DNA from: Ignavibacteria bacterium
GTDB taxonomy: Bacteria; Bacteroidota; Ignavibacteria; Kapaibacteriales; UBA4661
Length of the DNA stretch: 13,838 nucleotides
Assembly: GCA_013298375.1 (NCBI GenBank)
Contig: JAAFHM010000055.1
Coordinates: 1,354-15,191, forward strand
Direction: 5' to 3'
A program made the translations under genes and the position numbers. The notes beneath the pieces are model-generated. The model searched no databases. It had not been told where the DNA came from and saw only the letters and a program-made list of their open reading frames with translations. The stretch's first letter is position 1. Every line of letters begins with the position of its first letter. Shown one piece after another: positions 1-7,490 of the stretch.

Positions 1-2598
1 GCTGATGTCCGCGTTTTCACGAAAGCAAAGCGCGATATTGAGGCGCTCAATGGGCAATTACTGGCTTCAGGCGGTCTTTTGCCCGATTTCCGAACGCCAT
101 TTGGCGAAGTCAAAGCAGAAAGCAGTGGCGAAAAGGCAGGAAACATAGGGCTTCGCGCCACCTTCCGCCTGTTGCCGGAAATTGCCGCTTTTGTCAATCG
201 TGTCTGCGGTGACCAGCTACGCCGCATGACGACGGAGTTTGATGTGGAATATGATGATATTGTCTGTGGCGTGAGTTCCGCCGCACTGCAAGGCACAGTA
301 ACCATGCTACTTGCGCGGTATCCGTATCAAAAAGAAGGGCAGACTTCGCGCCAAAATGACGAAACGGATAATGCCGATAACGAGGATGAAAGCGGCATGG
401 ATGCAGACTTTATTCCCGAAGCGCAACTTTTGGCGGAGTATCTTCGCGCTATTGCAACTCAAGCAACTACCGAACCAGTGATGGTGCGCTCTTCAGACGG
501 AACGCCTCGCGCTGCCGCGTACAGCGACATGATGATTCTGGTTCGCTCCCGAAGCGGCATGGACGATCTTCTCATGGCACTTCGGCGCTGCAATATCCCG
601 TTTATCGTCGTTGGCGGGCGTGGTTTTTATGAACGGCAGGAAATTTTGGATATTCGCTCATTTTTGCTCTTTCTCCAAAATGCTAACGACGATATAGCGC
701 TTGCCGCCTTGCTTCGCTCACCGTTTTTTGCTGTCACCGACACCGAGTTATACGCCATTTCGCGTACCGAAGTCAGCGCCGCCGACGGCAGCAGCACAAG
801 CTCGCTGTGGGAACGCTTCGGTGAATACTGCACCGCGCAAACGCCGAGTCCAAGCGCTCTTCGCGCTCAATCAACACTTTTGAATTTGCTTCCGCTTGCC
901 GCGCAACTTTCCATTCCGACTTTGATTCGGACTATTTTGGAGCAAACGGCGTGGCGTGGCATGATTGCTGCGGATGAGCGTTTTGACCAAATCGAAGCAA
1001 ACTTGGAAAAACTGCTCATTATTGCCCGGAAGTACGAAAATAAGGGCTTTCGCAATCTCTATGATTTTGCCGAAGAACTGCGGCGTTTGGCGCTTTACGC
1101 CTTCAACGAGGGCGAAGCGGACGCGGACGCAACAAAAAATGCCGTGCAGATAATGACCATTCACGGTGCAAAGGGCTTGGAAGCGCCTATTGTTGCGCTT
1201 TACAACGCCAATGCAAAATCCGGCGGCTTTGGCGGCGGTTTGTCCTTCGATACAGCGCTTGGAATGTCGTTCAAAATGCTTCGCGCTCGCGAAGATGGAA
1301 CGATGGAGCAGCTCTCCACACCGCTCTACCACTTGGCTTCCGAGAAAGACACGCTTGCTGAAGAAGCCGAAGTAAAGCGCCTCTTGTACGTGGCGCTTAC
1401 TCGTCCGAAAGACCATCTCATTGTGTCGGGCAAAGGCTACGAAACGGCGAAAGGCGTAATGAAAAAGGCAGAAGGCTTTCTAGCAATGATACAAGATAGT
1501 TTGGGCGCATCCGAACTAAACCTGCTCCACGAGCCGTATCTGGCGCTTACCGACGAGCCGTTAGAAATTTTGAACGGTGATGAACGCATCGCCCGCAAAG
1601 TAAATATTCGGATTCCGATTATTCGGGCGCGGGAGCAGTTTTTGTCGGGTGTTGCAGTGATGCGCGTTTCGGAGTCGACCGCTCATGCCCTCATCCCAAC
1701 CCTTCTCCCAGAGGGAGAAGGGCAAGATTCTATAAGCGTTCAGAAGCCCTCTCCCGTTGGGAGAGGGTTGGGTGAGGGGAATTACGCCCTTCCCCCCATG
1801 CTTCTCGGAACGCTTTCCACCAGTATTGAAGGGGATTTTTACTCTGCATCGCAACTGCGTCTTTTTAGCCAAAACCCCGATGAATACGAGCGTTTGTACC
1901 GTTTGGGGCTGCCTCCGGCGGATGACGACGGCTTTTTTGTCGGACGCGCTTCGGGAGTGGAAGACGACGGCGACGAAACGCTGGGAACAAGCGCCGGAGA
2001 GAGTATTCATGCGGTATTGCAGCATTTACCGCTCTGGATGAATACCGACGGCGATGTCCTTCCGAGCGAGTTCCAACGCACGATAGAGCGCGTACTGCCC
2101 CCAACGCGCCGCGTCTTTACGCCAACCTTCCACGCACGGTTGCAGCGTGAGACGCAAGCTGTCGCCGCCACGCCTCTTGTTCGGCGCTATGCAACGGCCC
2201 TTTCTGGTGCGCAGTACGAGTACCCGATAACGCTCCCGATGGGCAGCGATTTTCTTATCGGCACGATGGACGTATTGGTGAAAAATCCTTCGGGAGCGCT
2301 TGAAATCTGGGATTGGAAGACCAATCGTGTCGGCTCGGTGCGGGATATGGAGCGGCTTTTGGGGGAATATCGTTTGCAGTTGGAAGTGTATGCCTACGTC
2401 GCTTCTTTCCTTGCGCCGGAGCAGGAAGCCTTCACAACGCGGCTTCTCTTCACGCGCCGTGCCACGCAGAATGTGGAAGACACCGAATGGACGCGAACAC
2501 TAGAGTTTACGCGCTTGGATGTGGCAGTGATTGAGCGAAAGATGGAGCGTTTGATTGGAGAAATTCGCGCGAGGAGCTATGGTCTAAGCATGGCATAA
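1..2598 (+). CDS. AddA/RecB-type UvrD helicase with C-terminal PD-(D/E)XK nuclease (5' partial)
   Basis: ATP-driven DNA helicase-nuclease of the AddA/RecB family, expected to process double-strand DNA ends for recombination. The frame is open from base 1, so the N-terminus with the Walker A motif lies outside the window; the first residues (ADVRVF) look like the stretch just after UvrD motif III. Numbering from base 1: motif IV region LRATFRLLPEIAAF at about 51-64, motif V MTIHGAKGLE at 385-394, motif VI RLLYVALTR at 460-468 with Arg468. The nuclease domain has GESIHAVL (His670), GTMD (Asp757), WDWKT (Asp771, Lys773) and YRLQLEVY (Gln793, Tyr797), so its active site looks complete. The Y-x-x-Q-L-x-x-Y form is closer to AddA than to RecB. 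Between the two domains about 30 residues are encoded by a palindromic repeat. An AddB partner is not seen and could lie to the left. A TTG at base 79 is an internal codon, not the start. The downstream DUF2887 gene begins 27 bases after the stop. Confidence 0.9.
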   Translation, partial: ADVRVFTKAKRDIEALNGQLLASGGLLPDFRTPFGEVKAESSGEKAGNIGLRATFRLLPEIAAFVNRVCGDQLRRMTTEFDVEYDDIVCGVSSAALQGTVTMLLARYPYQKEGQTSRQNDETDNADNEDESGMDADFIPEAQLLAEYLRAIATQATTEPVMVRSSDGTPRAAAYSDMMILVRSRSGMDDLLMALRRCNIPFIVVGGRGFYERQEILDIRSFLLFLQNANDDIALAALLRSPFFAVTDTELYAISRTEVSAADGSSTSSLWERFGEYCTAQTPSPSALRAQSTLLNLLPLAAQLSIPTLIRTILEQTAWRGMIAADERFDQIEANLEKLLIIARKYENKGFRNLYDFAEELRRLALYAFNEGEADADATKNAVQIMTIHGAKGLEAPIVALYNANAKSGGFGGGLSFDTALGMSFKMLRAREDGTMEQLSTPLYHLASEKDTLAEEAEVKRLLYVALTRPKDHLIVSGKGYETAKGVMKKAEGFLAMIQDSLGASELNLLHEPYLALTDEPLEILNGDERIARKVNIRIPIIRAREQFLSGVAVMRVSESTAHALIPTLLPEGEGQDSISVQKPSPVGRGLGEGNYALPPMLLGTLSTSIEGDFYSASQLRLFSQNPDEYERLYRLGLPPADDDGFFVGRASGVEDDGDETLGTSAGESIHAVLQHLPLWMNTDGDVLPSEFQRTIERVLPPTRRVFTPTFHARLQRETQAVAATPLVRRYATALSGAQYEYPITLPMGSDFLIGTMDVLVKNPSGALEIWDWKTNRVGSVRDMERLLGEYRLQLEVYAYVASFLAPEQEAFTTRLLFTRRATQNVEDTEWTRTLEFTRLDVAVIERKMERLIGEIRARSYGLSMA
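1688..1778. repeat. Paired palindromic (REP/BIME-like) repeat inside the helicase-nuclease gene
   Basis: Two perfect hairpins lie in tandem: CCCTTCTCCC/GGGAGAAGGG (1700-1709 with 1713-1722, 3-base loop) and CCCTCTCCC/GGGAGAGGG (1747-1755 with 1759-1767, 3-base loop), 24 bases apart. The outer flanks CCCTCATCCCAAC (1688-1700) and GTTGGGTGAGGG (1767-1778) are also inverted copies of each other apart from one base, so the whole element is a nested inverted repeat. It resembles the CCCTCTCCC/GGGAGAGGG palindromes dispersed in many bacterial genomes. It is read in frame, giving peptide pieces such as PTLLPEGEG and PSPVGRGLGEG, which look unlike the rest of the protein. GCCCT occurs at 1687-1691 and 1786-1790, 99 bases (33 codons) apart, which would keep the frame if it marks the insertion; this may be chance because CCCT is part of the element. 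Confidence 0.85.
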
Positions 2599-2616
2599 TT
2601 GCAACGTTATCACTTC

Positions 2617-2620
2617 GGAG
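2617..2620 (+). promoter_or_regulatory. Ribosome binding site GGAG for the DUF2887 gene
   Basis: GGAG lies 5 bases ahead of the ATG at 2626. The frame is open back to the stop codon of the previous gene, but no other start in it is as well placed and the DUF2887 family typically begins MK-D-S-F-Y, so this site fixes the start at 2626. Confidence 0.65.
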
Positions 2621-2625
2621 ACCTG

Positions 2626-3486
2626 ATGAAATCTGATTCGCTATTCTACACATTTTTTCAAACCTTGCCCGAAGCACTGTTTATGCTGTCGGGCGAGGAT
2701 AGTGCAAATGCGGCGGCGTACCGCTTTCAGTCAATCGAAGTGAAAGACCATGCTTTTCGCTTGGACGGTGTTTTGGCATTGCCGGATTTTAGCGGCGTGT
2801 ACTTTTTCGTGGAAGTACAATACCAACGCGATAAACGCTTCTATTCGCGGCTTTTTGCCGAGGTGATGATTTTTCTGCACCAACATCGTCCCAAAGGGCA
2901 TTGGCGGGCAGTGGTGGTCTATCCCAAACGCAGCATAGATACTGGCTTGCCAAACGATTACGAAGAATATCTTGCGTCGGGGCGATTGAAGATTGTATAT
3001 TTGAATGAACTCTCGCCCGAAGCGCTTCAAACGTATCCGCTTACGCTCTTGCAGATTATCAATGCTCCGGCGCGAAAAGCGGACGTTGCTTCTGTCCTTC
3101 GCGCCACGCTGCCTTCGATACAAGCATCTGCGAGGGCGACAGGACACTACGACGATATGCAGCGCCTTCTGGCAAAAATTGTCACCGCAAAACTACCGAA
3201 ACTTTCATTCGAGGAGATAGAAGCCATGATTGAACCAACCACACGAGGCTTTGAACAAAGTCGTTTCTACCGTGATATTATCCAACGCGGTGAGAAACAG
3301 GGTATTGAAAAAGGTATTGAAAAAGGTATCGTCCTAGGTGAGCAAAATAAGAATGAAGCTATCAGACTCATCGCACGAAACCTGCTTACGATGGGCTTGC
3401 CTGTGAAACGTGTTGCCGAAGCAACAGGACTGCCCCAAAAAACTGTTTCCGCAATTCGCAAAGAAATTACCCTGACAAGCGCATAA
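2626..3486 (+). CDS. DUF2887 / Rpn-family putative nuclease with helix-turn-helix-like tail
   Basis: A 286-residue protein matching the DUF2887 family, placed among the Rpn-like PD-(D/E)XK putative nucleases (recombination-promoting nuclease or transposase-like proteins); its cellular role is unknown. Visible family signs are the start MKSDSLFYTFFQ, SIEVK at 36-40, RLDGVL with Asp47, and YFFVEVQYQ with Glu63 and Gln65, that is, the D...ExQ form of the nuclease core usual in this family. FYSRLFAEVMIFLHQ and WRAVVVYPKRSI follow. The C-terminal third contains LSFEEIEAMIEPTTRGFEQSRFY, a charged GIEKGIEKGI repeat, and a final 44 residues resembling a helix-turn-helix (NLLTMGLPVKRVAEATGL). The size is normal and nothing looks broken. 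It follows the helicase-nuclease by 27 bases, so co-transcription is possible, and a terminator lies 30 bases after its stop. A truncated relative lies at 12510-12797 on the other strand. The family assignment is confident; nuclease activity is inferred. Confidence 0.88.
   Translation: MKSDSLFYTFFQTLPEALFMLSGEDSANAAAYRFQSIEVKDHAFRLDGVLALPDFSGVYFFVEVQYQRDKRFYSRLFAEVMIFLHQHRPKGHWRAVVVYPKRSIDTGLPNDYEEYLASGRLKIVYLNELSPEALQTYPLTLLQIINAPARKADVASVLRATLPSIQASARATGHYDDMQRLLAKIVTAKLPKLSFEEIEAMIEPTTRGFEQSRFYRDIIQRGEKQGIEKGIEKGIVLGEQNKNEAIRLIARNLLTMGLPVKRVAEATGLPQKTVSAIRKEITLTSA
3301..3330 (+). repeat. 12-base tandem repeat in the DUF2887 gene
   Basis: GGTATTGAAAAA occurs twice head to tail (3301-3312, 3313-3324) followed by a partial third unit GGTATC. 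It encodes GIEKGIEKGI. The remnant paralogue at 12510-12797 has the matching but diverged GIKKGVEKG, so this repetitive charged segment is a family trait and a likely site of length variation. Confidence 0.7.
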
Positions 3487-3515
3487 TTCCTATGTTACGA
3501 CTAAAAAAACTCATC

Positions 3516-3553
3516 ATCCCCACGAGGCAAATGATTGTTCGCGGGGATTTTTT
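3516..3553 (+). terminator. Rho-independent terminator after the DUF2887 gene
   Basis: The arms ATCCCCACGA (3516-3525) and TCGCGGGGAT (3539-3548) pair over 10 positions with one A-C mismatch around a 13-base loop, followed by six T (3548-3553). It lies 30 bases after the stop codon at 3486 and should end the upstream transcript. An A run at 3503-3509 gives the opposite strand some U-rich character, but tens of kilobases of plus-strand genes make a minus-strand role unlikely. Confidence 0.8.
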
Positions 3554-3564
3554 GTGTAATTTTG
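3535..3564 (+). promoter_or_regulatory. Predicted Bacteroidota-type promoter of htpG
   Basis: TTG (3535-3537), a 19-base spacer and TAATTTTG (3557-3564) fit the Bacteroidota -33/-7 pattern TTG-N19-TAnnTTTG. It would give a leader of roughly 70 bases before the htpG ATG at 3639. The -33 element falls in the loop of the terminator of the preceding gene. No CIRCE inverted repeat was seen, so heat regulation cannot be read from the sequence. Confidence 0.5.
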
Positions 3565-3638
3565 CATTCTCATTCTTCCAAATGGCATCAGTATGATGAT
3601 GTCAACAACTTGATGTTCCACTTTTTGATGAGAGTATT

Positions 3639-5531
3639 ATGAACGACACCACCACACTTACCGCCGAAACATTCGAGTACAAAGCCGAAATGAAGCAACT
3701 GCTTCACCTTATTGTCCATTCGCTGTACACGCATCCCGAAGTTTTTCTCCGCGAACTTGTTTCCAATGCCTCCGATGCCCTGAACAAAGCGCGGTTTCGT
3801 CAACTGACCGATACGGCAATGCTGGGGAGCGAACTACCGCTTGAAATCCGCATCACATTTGATGCCGAGGCTAAAATGTTTACCATCGAAGATACGGGAA
3901 TTGGTATGACCAAAGAGGATTTGGTTGGAAAACTTGGTACGGTGGCAAGTTCGGGAACCTTGGAGTTTATCAAATCGCTCAAAGAACAAGGCGCAGCGCT
4001 GGATGGCAATATGATTGGGCAATTCGGCGTGGGCTTCTATTCCGTCTTCATGGTCGCCGACGATGTAAGCGTTGAGACACGCCACGCCAATGCTGATTCT
4101 GTCGGGCTTCGTTGGCAGTCCGACGGACAAGGAAGTTTCACGATTGAGGAAATTGACAAACCGACACGCGGGACTCGTATTAGCTTCCGTCTGAAAGATT
4201 CTGCCTCCGAATTTAGCGAGGAATACCGCTTGAAATCTATCATTCAGAAGTATTCTAACTTTGTAGATTTTCCAATTTTGATTGGCAAACCAGGTACGGA
4301 AGCAGAAAAAGCAAATACCATTCGCGCTCTCTGGCAAGCCCCAAAAGATAGCGTGAGTGCTGAGGAAGCAAACGAATTTTACAAATTTCTCACGGGCGAT
4401 TTCCAAGATTCGCTTGGCTATGTGCATTTAAGTATTGAAGGTTCGGTGAATTTCAAAGCGCTGGTGTTTATCCCCGAAACCCCGCCAATGCGACCTTTCA
4501 CGCTTGACCAAGAAAATTCGCTGCACCTGTACACCAACAAAGTGCTGATTGAGGAAAATTGCAAACAACTTCTGCCCGACTATCTCCGTTTTGCGCGAGG
4601 TGTGGTAGATACCGACGATTTGCCGCTCAATGTTTCGCGGGAAATCACGCAGTCCAGCCCGCAAATGACCAAAATCAATAAAGTGCTGACAGGCAAGGTT
4701 TTGGGCTTGCTGCAAGACTGGGCAGCAAACGATACGGGCAAATACGCGAAGTTTTATGCGGCATTCGGGCAGCAGTTCAAAACGGGCATCAATTCTGACT
4801 TTGCCAATCGGGAACAACTTGTCAGCCTTTTGCGCTTCGATTCGACGCAAACCGAAAAAGGCACGTTGACTTCGCTCAAAGACTACACAAGCCGCATGAA
4901 ATCTGAGCAGAAAGAAATCTACTTTTTGACGGGCGACCACCGCGAAACCATGCTGAATAATCCGAATTTGGAATATTTCCAAAAGCATGGCATGGAAGTC
5001 CTACTACTTACCGACCCGATTGATGTGATTGTTGTGCCGTCTATCCCCGATTTTGAGGGTAAAAAACTCATTTCTATTGATAAAGTAGAAGTCAGTATGG
5101 ATGCGGCTTCGGAAGCAAAAGAGCCTTCGACAACAGATTCCGCATTACTTGCGCTGTTCAAAGATGTTCTCGGCGAAAAAGTGGAAGATGTTCTGCCCTC
5201 GAAACGCCTCGTAGATTCAGCCGTGACGCTGGTTGTGGGCAAAGAGGGCTTGGATGCGCAGATGGAGCGGATGATGAAAATGCTGGACAAAGATTTCAAA
5301 GGCGGGCGAAAACTCTTGGAGGTGAACATGGAACATCCGCTCATCAAGAATTTATCACGTTTGCAGCTTGCGGATGCCGGAAATCCGATGTTGCGCCAGT
5401 ACATCGTTCATTTGTACGAAGGAGCGCTCCTCATCGAAGGAAATATGCCGTCTCCGGCAATTTTCGTGCGGCGCATGACCGAACTGATGACCGATGCAAC
5501 AAATTCATCGTCGCGCTCGACGGCTTCCTGA
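3639..5531 (+). CDS. htpG: Molecular chaperone HtpG (Hsp90)
   Basis: Cytosolic ATP-dependent Hsp90 chaperone that works as a homodimer on late folding intermediates and stress-damaged proteins. At 630 residues it has normal full length. The N-terminal GHKL ATPase domain shows ELVSNASDAL (Glu39, Asn43), DTGIGM (Asp85, 85-90), LGTVASSGT (99-107) and GQFGVGFYS (127-135, the lid glycine motif). The middle domain includes RPFTLDQENSLHLYTNKVLI and DLPLNVSRE, where Arg334 corresponds to the catalytic arginine that contacts ATP (Arg336 in E. coli). The C-terminal dimerisation domain ends in a short polar Ser/Thr-rich tail, as in bacterial HtpG. The ATG at 3639 is preceded by only a weak GAGAG; the family-typical start soon after it (ETFEYKAEMKQLLHLIVHSLY) supports it. 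It appears to be a single-gene unit, with a terminator/promoter region before it and a hairpin after it. Confidence 0.98.
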   Translation: MNDTTTLTAETFEYKAEMKQLLHLIVHSLYTHPEVFLRELVSNASDALNKARFRQLTDTAMLGSELPLEIRITFDAEAKMFTIEDTGIGMTKEDLVGKLGTVASSGTLEFIKSLKEQGAALDGNMIGQFGVGFYSVFMVADDVSVETRHANADSVGLRWQSDGQGSFTIEEIDKPTRGTRISFRLKDSASEFSEEYRLKSIIQKYSNFVDFPILIGKPGTEAEKANTIRALWQAPKDSVSAEEANEFYKFLTGDFQDSLGYVHLSIEGSVNFKALVFIPETPPMRPFTLDQENSLHLYTNKVLIEENCKQLLPDYLRFARGVVDTDDLPLNVSREITQSSPQMTKINKVLTGKVLGLLQDWAANDTGKYAKFYAAFGQQFKTGINSDFANREQLVSLLRFDSTQTEKGTLTSLKDYTSRMKSEQKEIYFLTGDHRETMLNNPNLEYFQKHGMEVLLLTDPIDVIVVPSIPDFEGKKLISIDKVEVSMDAASEAKEPSTTDSALLALFKDVLGEKVEDVLPSKRLVDSAVTLVVGKEGLDAQMERMMKMLDKDFKGGRKLLEVNMEHPLIKNLSRLQLADAGNPMLRQYIVHLYEGALLIEGNMPSPAIFVRRMTELMTDATNSSSRSTAS

Positions 5532-5553
5532 GCCTTTATCCAGAAACGTTCTT

Positions 5554-5599
5554 CCCGTCCAACGGCTGAAATCCGAAATGATGCTGCCGCTCGGACGGG
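5554..5599. other. GC-rich stem-loop after htpG, possible weak terminator
   Basis: CCCGTCC (5554-5560) pairs perfectly with GGACGGG (5593-5599), and inside it CGGC (5563-5566) pairs with GCCG (5586-5589) after a small internal loop. It starts 22 bases past the htpG stop. No T run follows on the plus strand, so it is either a terminator that lacks the U tract, an RNA-stabilising 3' structure, or part of the leader of the ABC exporter gene. Confidence 0.5.
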
Positions 5600-5625
5600 T
5601 TGACGTATTACCAAAATCTTCCCCC

Positions 5626-5646
5626 ACTCAACACTCAACACTCAAA
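5626..5646 (+). repeat. Three tandem 7-mers in the leader of the ABC exporter gene
   Basis: ACTCAAC, ACTCAAC and ACTCAAA follow one another directly, and a related AACACTCTCTCCC stretch lies a little further on, ending 24 bases before the ATG at 5671. Apart from these and the hairpin before them, the 139-base spacer 5532-5670 holds no gene and no convincing TAnnTTTG promoter. Confidence 0.6.
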
Positions 5647-5670
5647 ATTTAACACTCTCTCCCAATCTCT

Positions 5671-7468
5671 ATGGCAAAAAGACGCGCCCGCAATGACGAT
5701 GATATTCCCAAACTCAACCGTGAGCAAAGCCGCGAACAACTGGCATTTCTTGTCGGTTTTCTCAAGCCCTATCGTTGGAAAATAGCGTTTGCGCTACTCA
5801 TTTTAATTGTTAGTAGTGCTGTAAGCCTCGCGTTTCCAGCACTTATCGGAAAATTGATTGATGTGGTGCTAAACGAAGCCGCTTCACCGTATTCGCTGGG
5901 AACGATTTCGGGCGTACTCGTGGCAGTGCTGGTCGTGCAATCGGTCACGCGCTTTTTTACGTCCATGACGCTTGCTTCTATCACCGAAAATACGCTGGCG
6001 CAGCTTCGCACGACGCTTTTCGACCGCATTATTCGTTTGCCGATGGCGTTTTTTGGTGAGCGCCGCGTGGGTGAACTTTCCTCTCGAATGTCGTCGGATT
6101 TAGCCCTGATTCAGGAAACGTTTACTTTTACCTTTCTTGAGCTTTTGCGCCAAAGCGTCTTTTTTGTGGGCAGTGTGATTTTGATTGCGGGTAGGAGTTT
6201 GCGCTTGACGGGTATGATTTTGCTTGTTGTTCCGGTGCTGGTCGTGGTGGCATTGCTATTTGCGCGATATATCCGCAAATACAGTCGTGATGCGCAAGAC
6301 GCGCTTGCCGATGCTTCCACGATTGTCGAAGAGACGCTGCAAGGCATTGCTGGTGTAAAATCGTTTGTGAATGAACATTATGAATCGAAGCGGTACGGAA
6401 GCGCCATTTTGCGCGGTGTAGCCATTGCGCTCAAAGGAGCAAAAGTACGCTCGGCGTTTGTTTCGTTCATCATTTTTGCGCTGTTCTCCGGCATTGCGGG
6501 CGTAATTTGGTACGGCGGAAGCCTTGTGCGAAGCGGCGAAATGACGATGGGCGATTTAACATCGTTTATTATCTACACCACGTTTGTCGGTGGTGCGTTG
6601 GGAAGTTTTGCGGAGTTGTTTGGGCAGATTCAGCGTACACTCGGCGCATCGGTGCGGGTGCGCGAGATTTTGACCGAAACGCCGGAAGAATTGGGCAATG
6701 AGCGTGGTAGCTTAAAAATCGGCTCTACGTCACGCTTTCAGTCGGTAGAATTTGCCAATGTGGTCTTTCATTATCCCGGACGCAAGGATATTGCCGCGCT
6801 GAACGACGTTTCGTTCCACATCGAAGCGGGTAAGCGCGTTGCCTTTGTTGGTGAATCTGGCGCTGGCAAAAGCACGACAGCCGCGCTGATTCAGCGTTTT
6901 TACGACATAGATGCGGGTGAAATTCGTTTTGATGGTGTACCGGCAAATCAATTATCGCTTGGCGCAGTACGGGAAAGCGTTGGGATTGTGCCGCAAGACA
7001 TTGTGCTGTTTGGCGGCACAATCGCCGATAATATTCGAAGCTAGTGATGAAGCGCTTTGGGAAGCAGCACGCTTGGCAAACGCAACGGAATTTATTGAGC
7101 AGTTTCCCGAAAAACTGCAAACACTTGTTGGAGAGCGCGGAGTAAAGCTCTCCGGTGGGCAGCGTCAGCGCGTGGCGATTGCGCGGGCAATTTTGAAAAA
7201 CCCGCCCATGCTGATTTTGGACGAAGCCACAAGTTCGTTGGATTCGCAGACCGAATATCTCATACAAGAAGCAATGGAGCGCTTAATGGCGGGGCGCACA
7301 ACCATCATCATCGCGCATCGCCTCTCGACTATTCGCAGGTGCGATACTATTTTGGTCTTCAGCAAAGGGCGCATTATCGAAAGCGGCACTCACGAAGAAC
7401 TTTTGGCGCAAACGGGGAGTTTTTATGCAAAATTATGTGCTTTGCAGTTTGGTGAACTTGATGCTTGA
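5671..7468 (+). pseudogene. MsbA-type ABC exporter half-transporter, broken by a frameshift near 7037-7044
   Basis: Type IV ABC exporter half-transporter (membrane domain fused to ATPase) of the MsbA/LmrA type, expected to work as an inner-membrane homodimer exporting lipids or drugs; the substrate cannot be read from sequence. Frame 1 (5671-7044, 457 residues) carries six predicted membrane helices at about 36-58, 77-97, 152-175, 178-200, 261-281 and 295-317, Walker A GESGAGKST at 394-402, and the Q-loop VPQD with Gln442. It stops just after GTIADNIRS. Frame 2 continues with EASDEALWEAARLANATEF from 7037, LSGGQ at 7148-7162, Walker B MLILDEA at 7208-7228 and the H-loop histidine at 7316, ending at the TGA at 7466. 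Relatives have about four residues (YG-x-x) between NIR and the EASDE equivalent, so a deletion of about 14 bases (11 if the linker is three residues) explains the shift. As read, neither piece has a complete ATPase. No clear Shine-Dalgarno precedes the ATG. It could be a real pseudogene or a sequence error. Confidence 0.85.
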
Positions 7469-7490
7469 GTGCGGATGCTATAGTTCACCA
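7450..7490. terminator. Inverted repeat spanning the convergent gene ends
   Basis: TGGTGAACT (7450-7458) and AGTTCACCA (7482-7490) are perfect 9-base inverted copies around a 23-base loop. The loop plus arms contain both stop codons, of the plus-strand exporter (7466-7468) and the minus-strand tamB (7485-7487). Its place suggests a bidirectional terminator, but there is no T run on either strand and the arms lie in coding sequence, so the role is inferred. Confidence 0.4.

Noticed and set aside
871..1416. A 181-codon minus-strand frame inside the helicase-nuclease gene
   Set aside because: It is antisense to conserved helicase motifs and shows no features of its own.
5600..5605. TTGACG as a sigma-70 -35 box for the exporter gene
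   Set aside because: No TATAAT-like or TAnnTTTG element lies at a fitting distance downstream.
7030..7052. Programmed ribosomal frameshift in the ABC exporter
   Set aside because: There is no slippery heptamer, and residues conserved in relatives (YG after NIR) are missing, so a deletion fits better.
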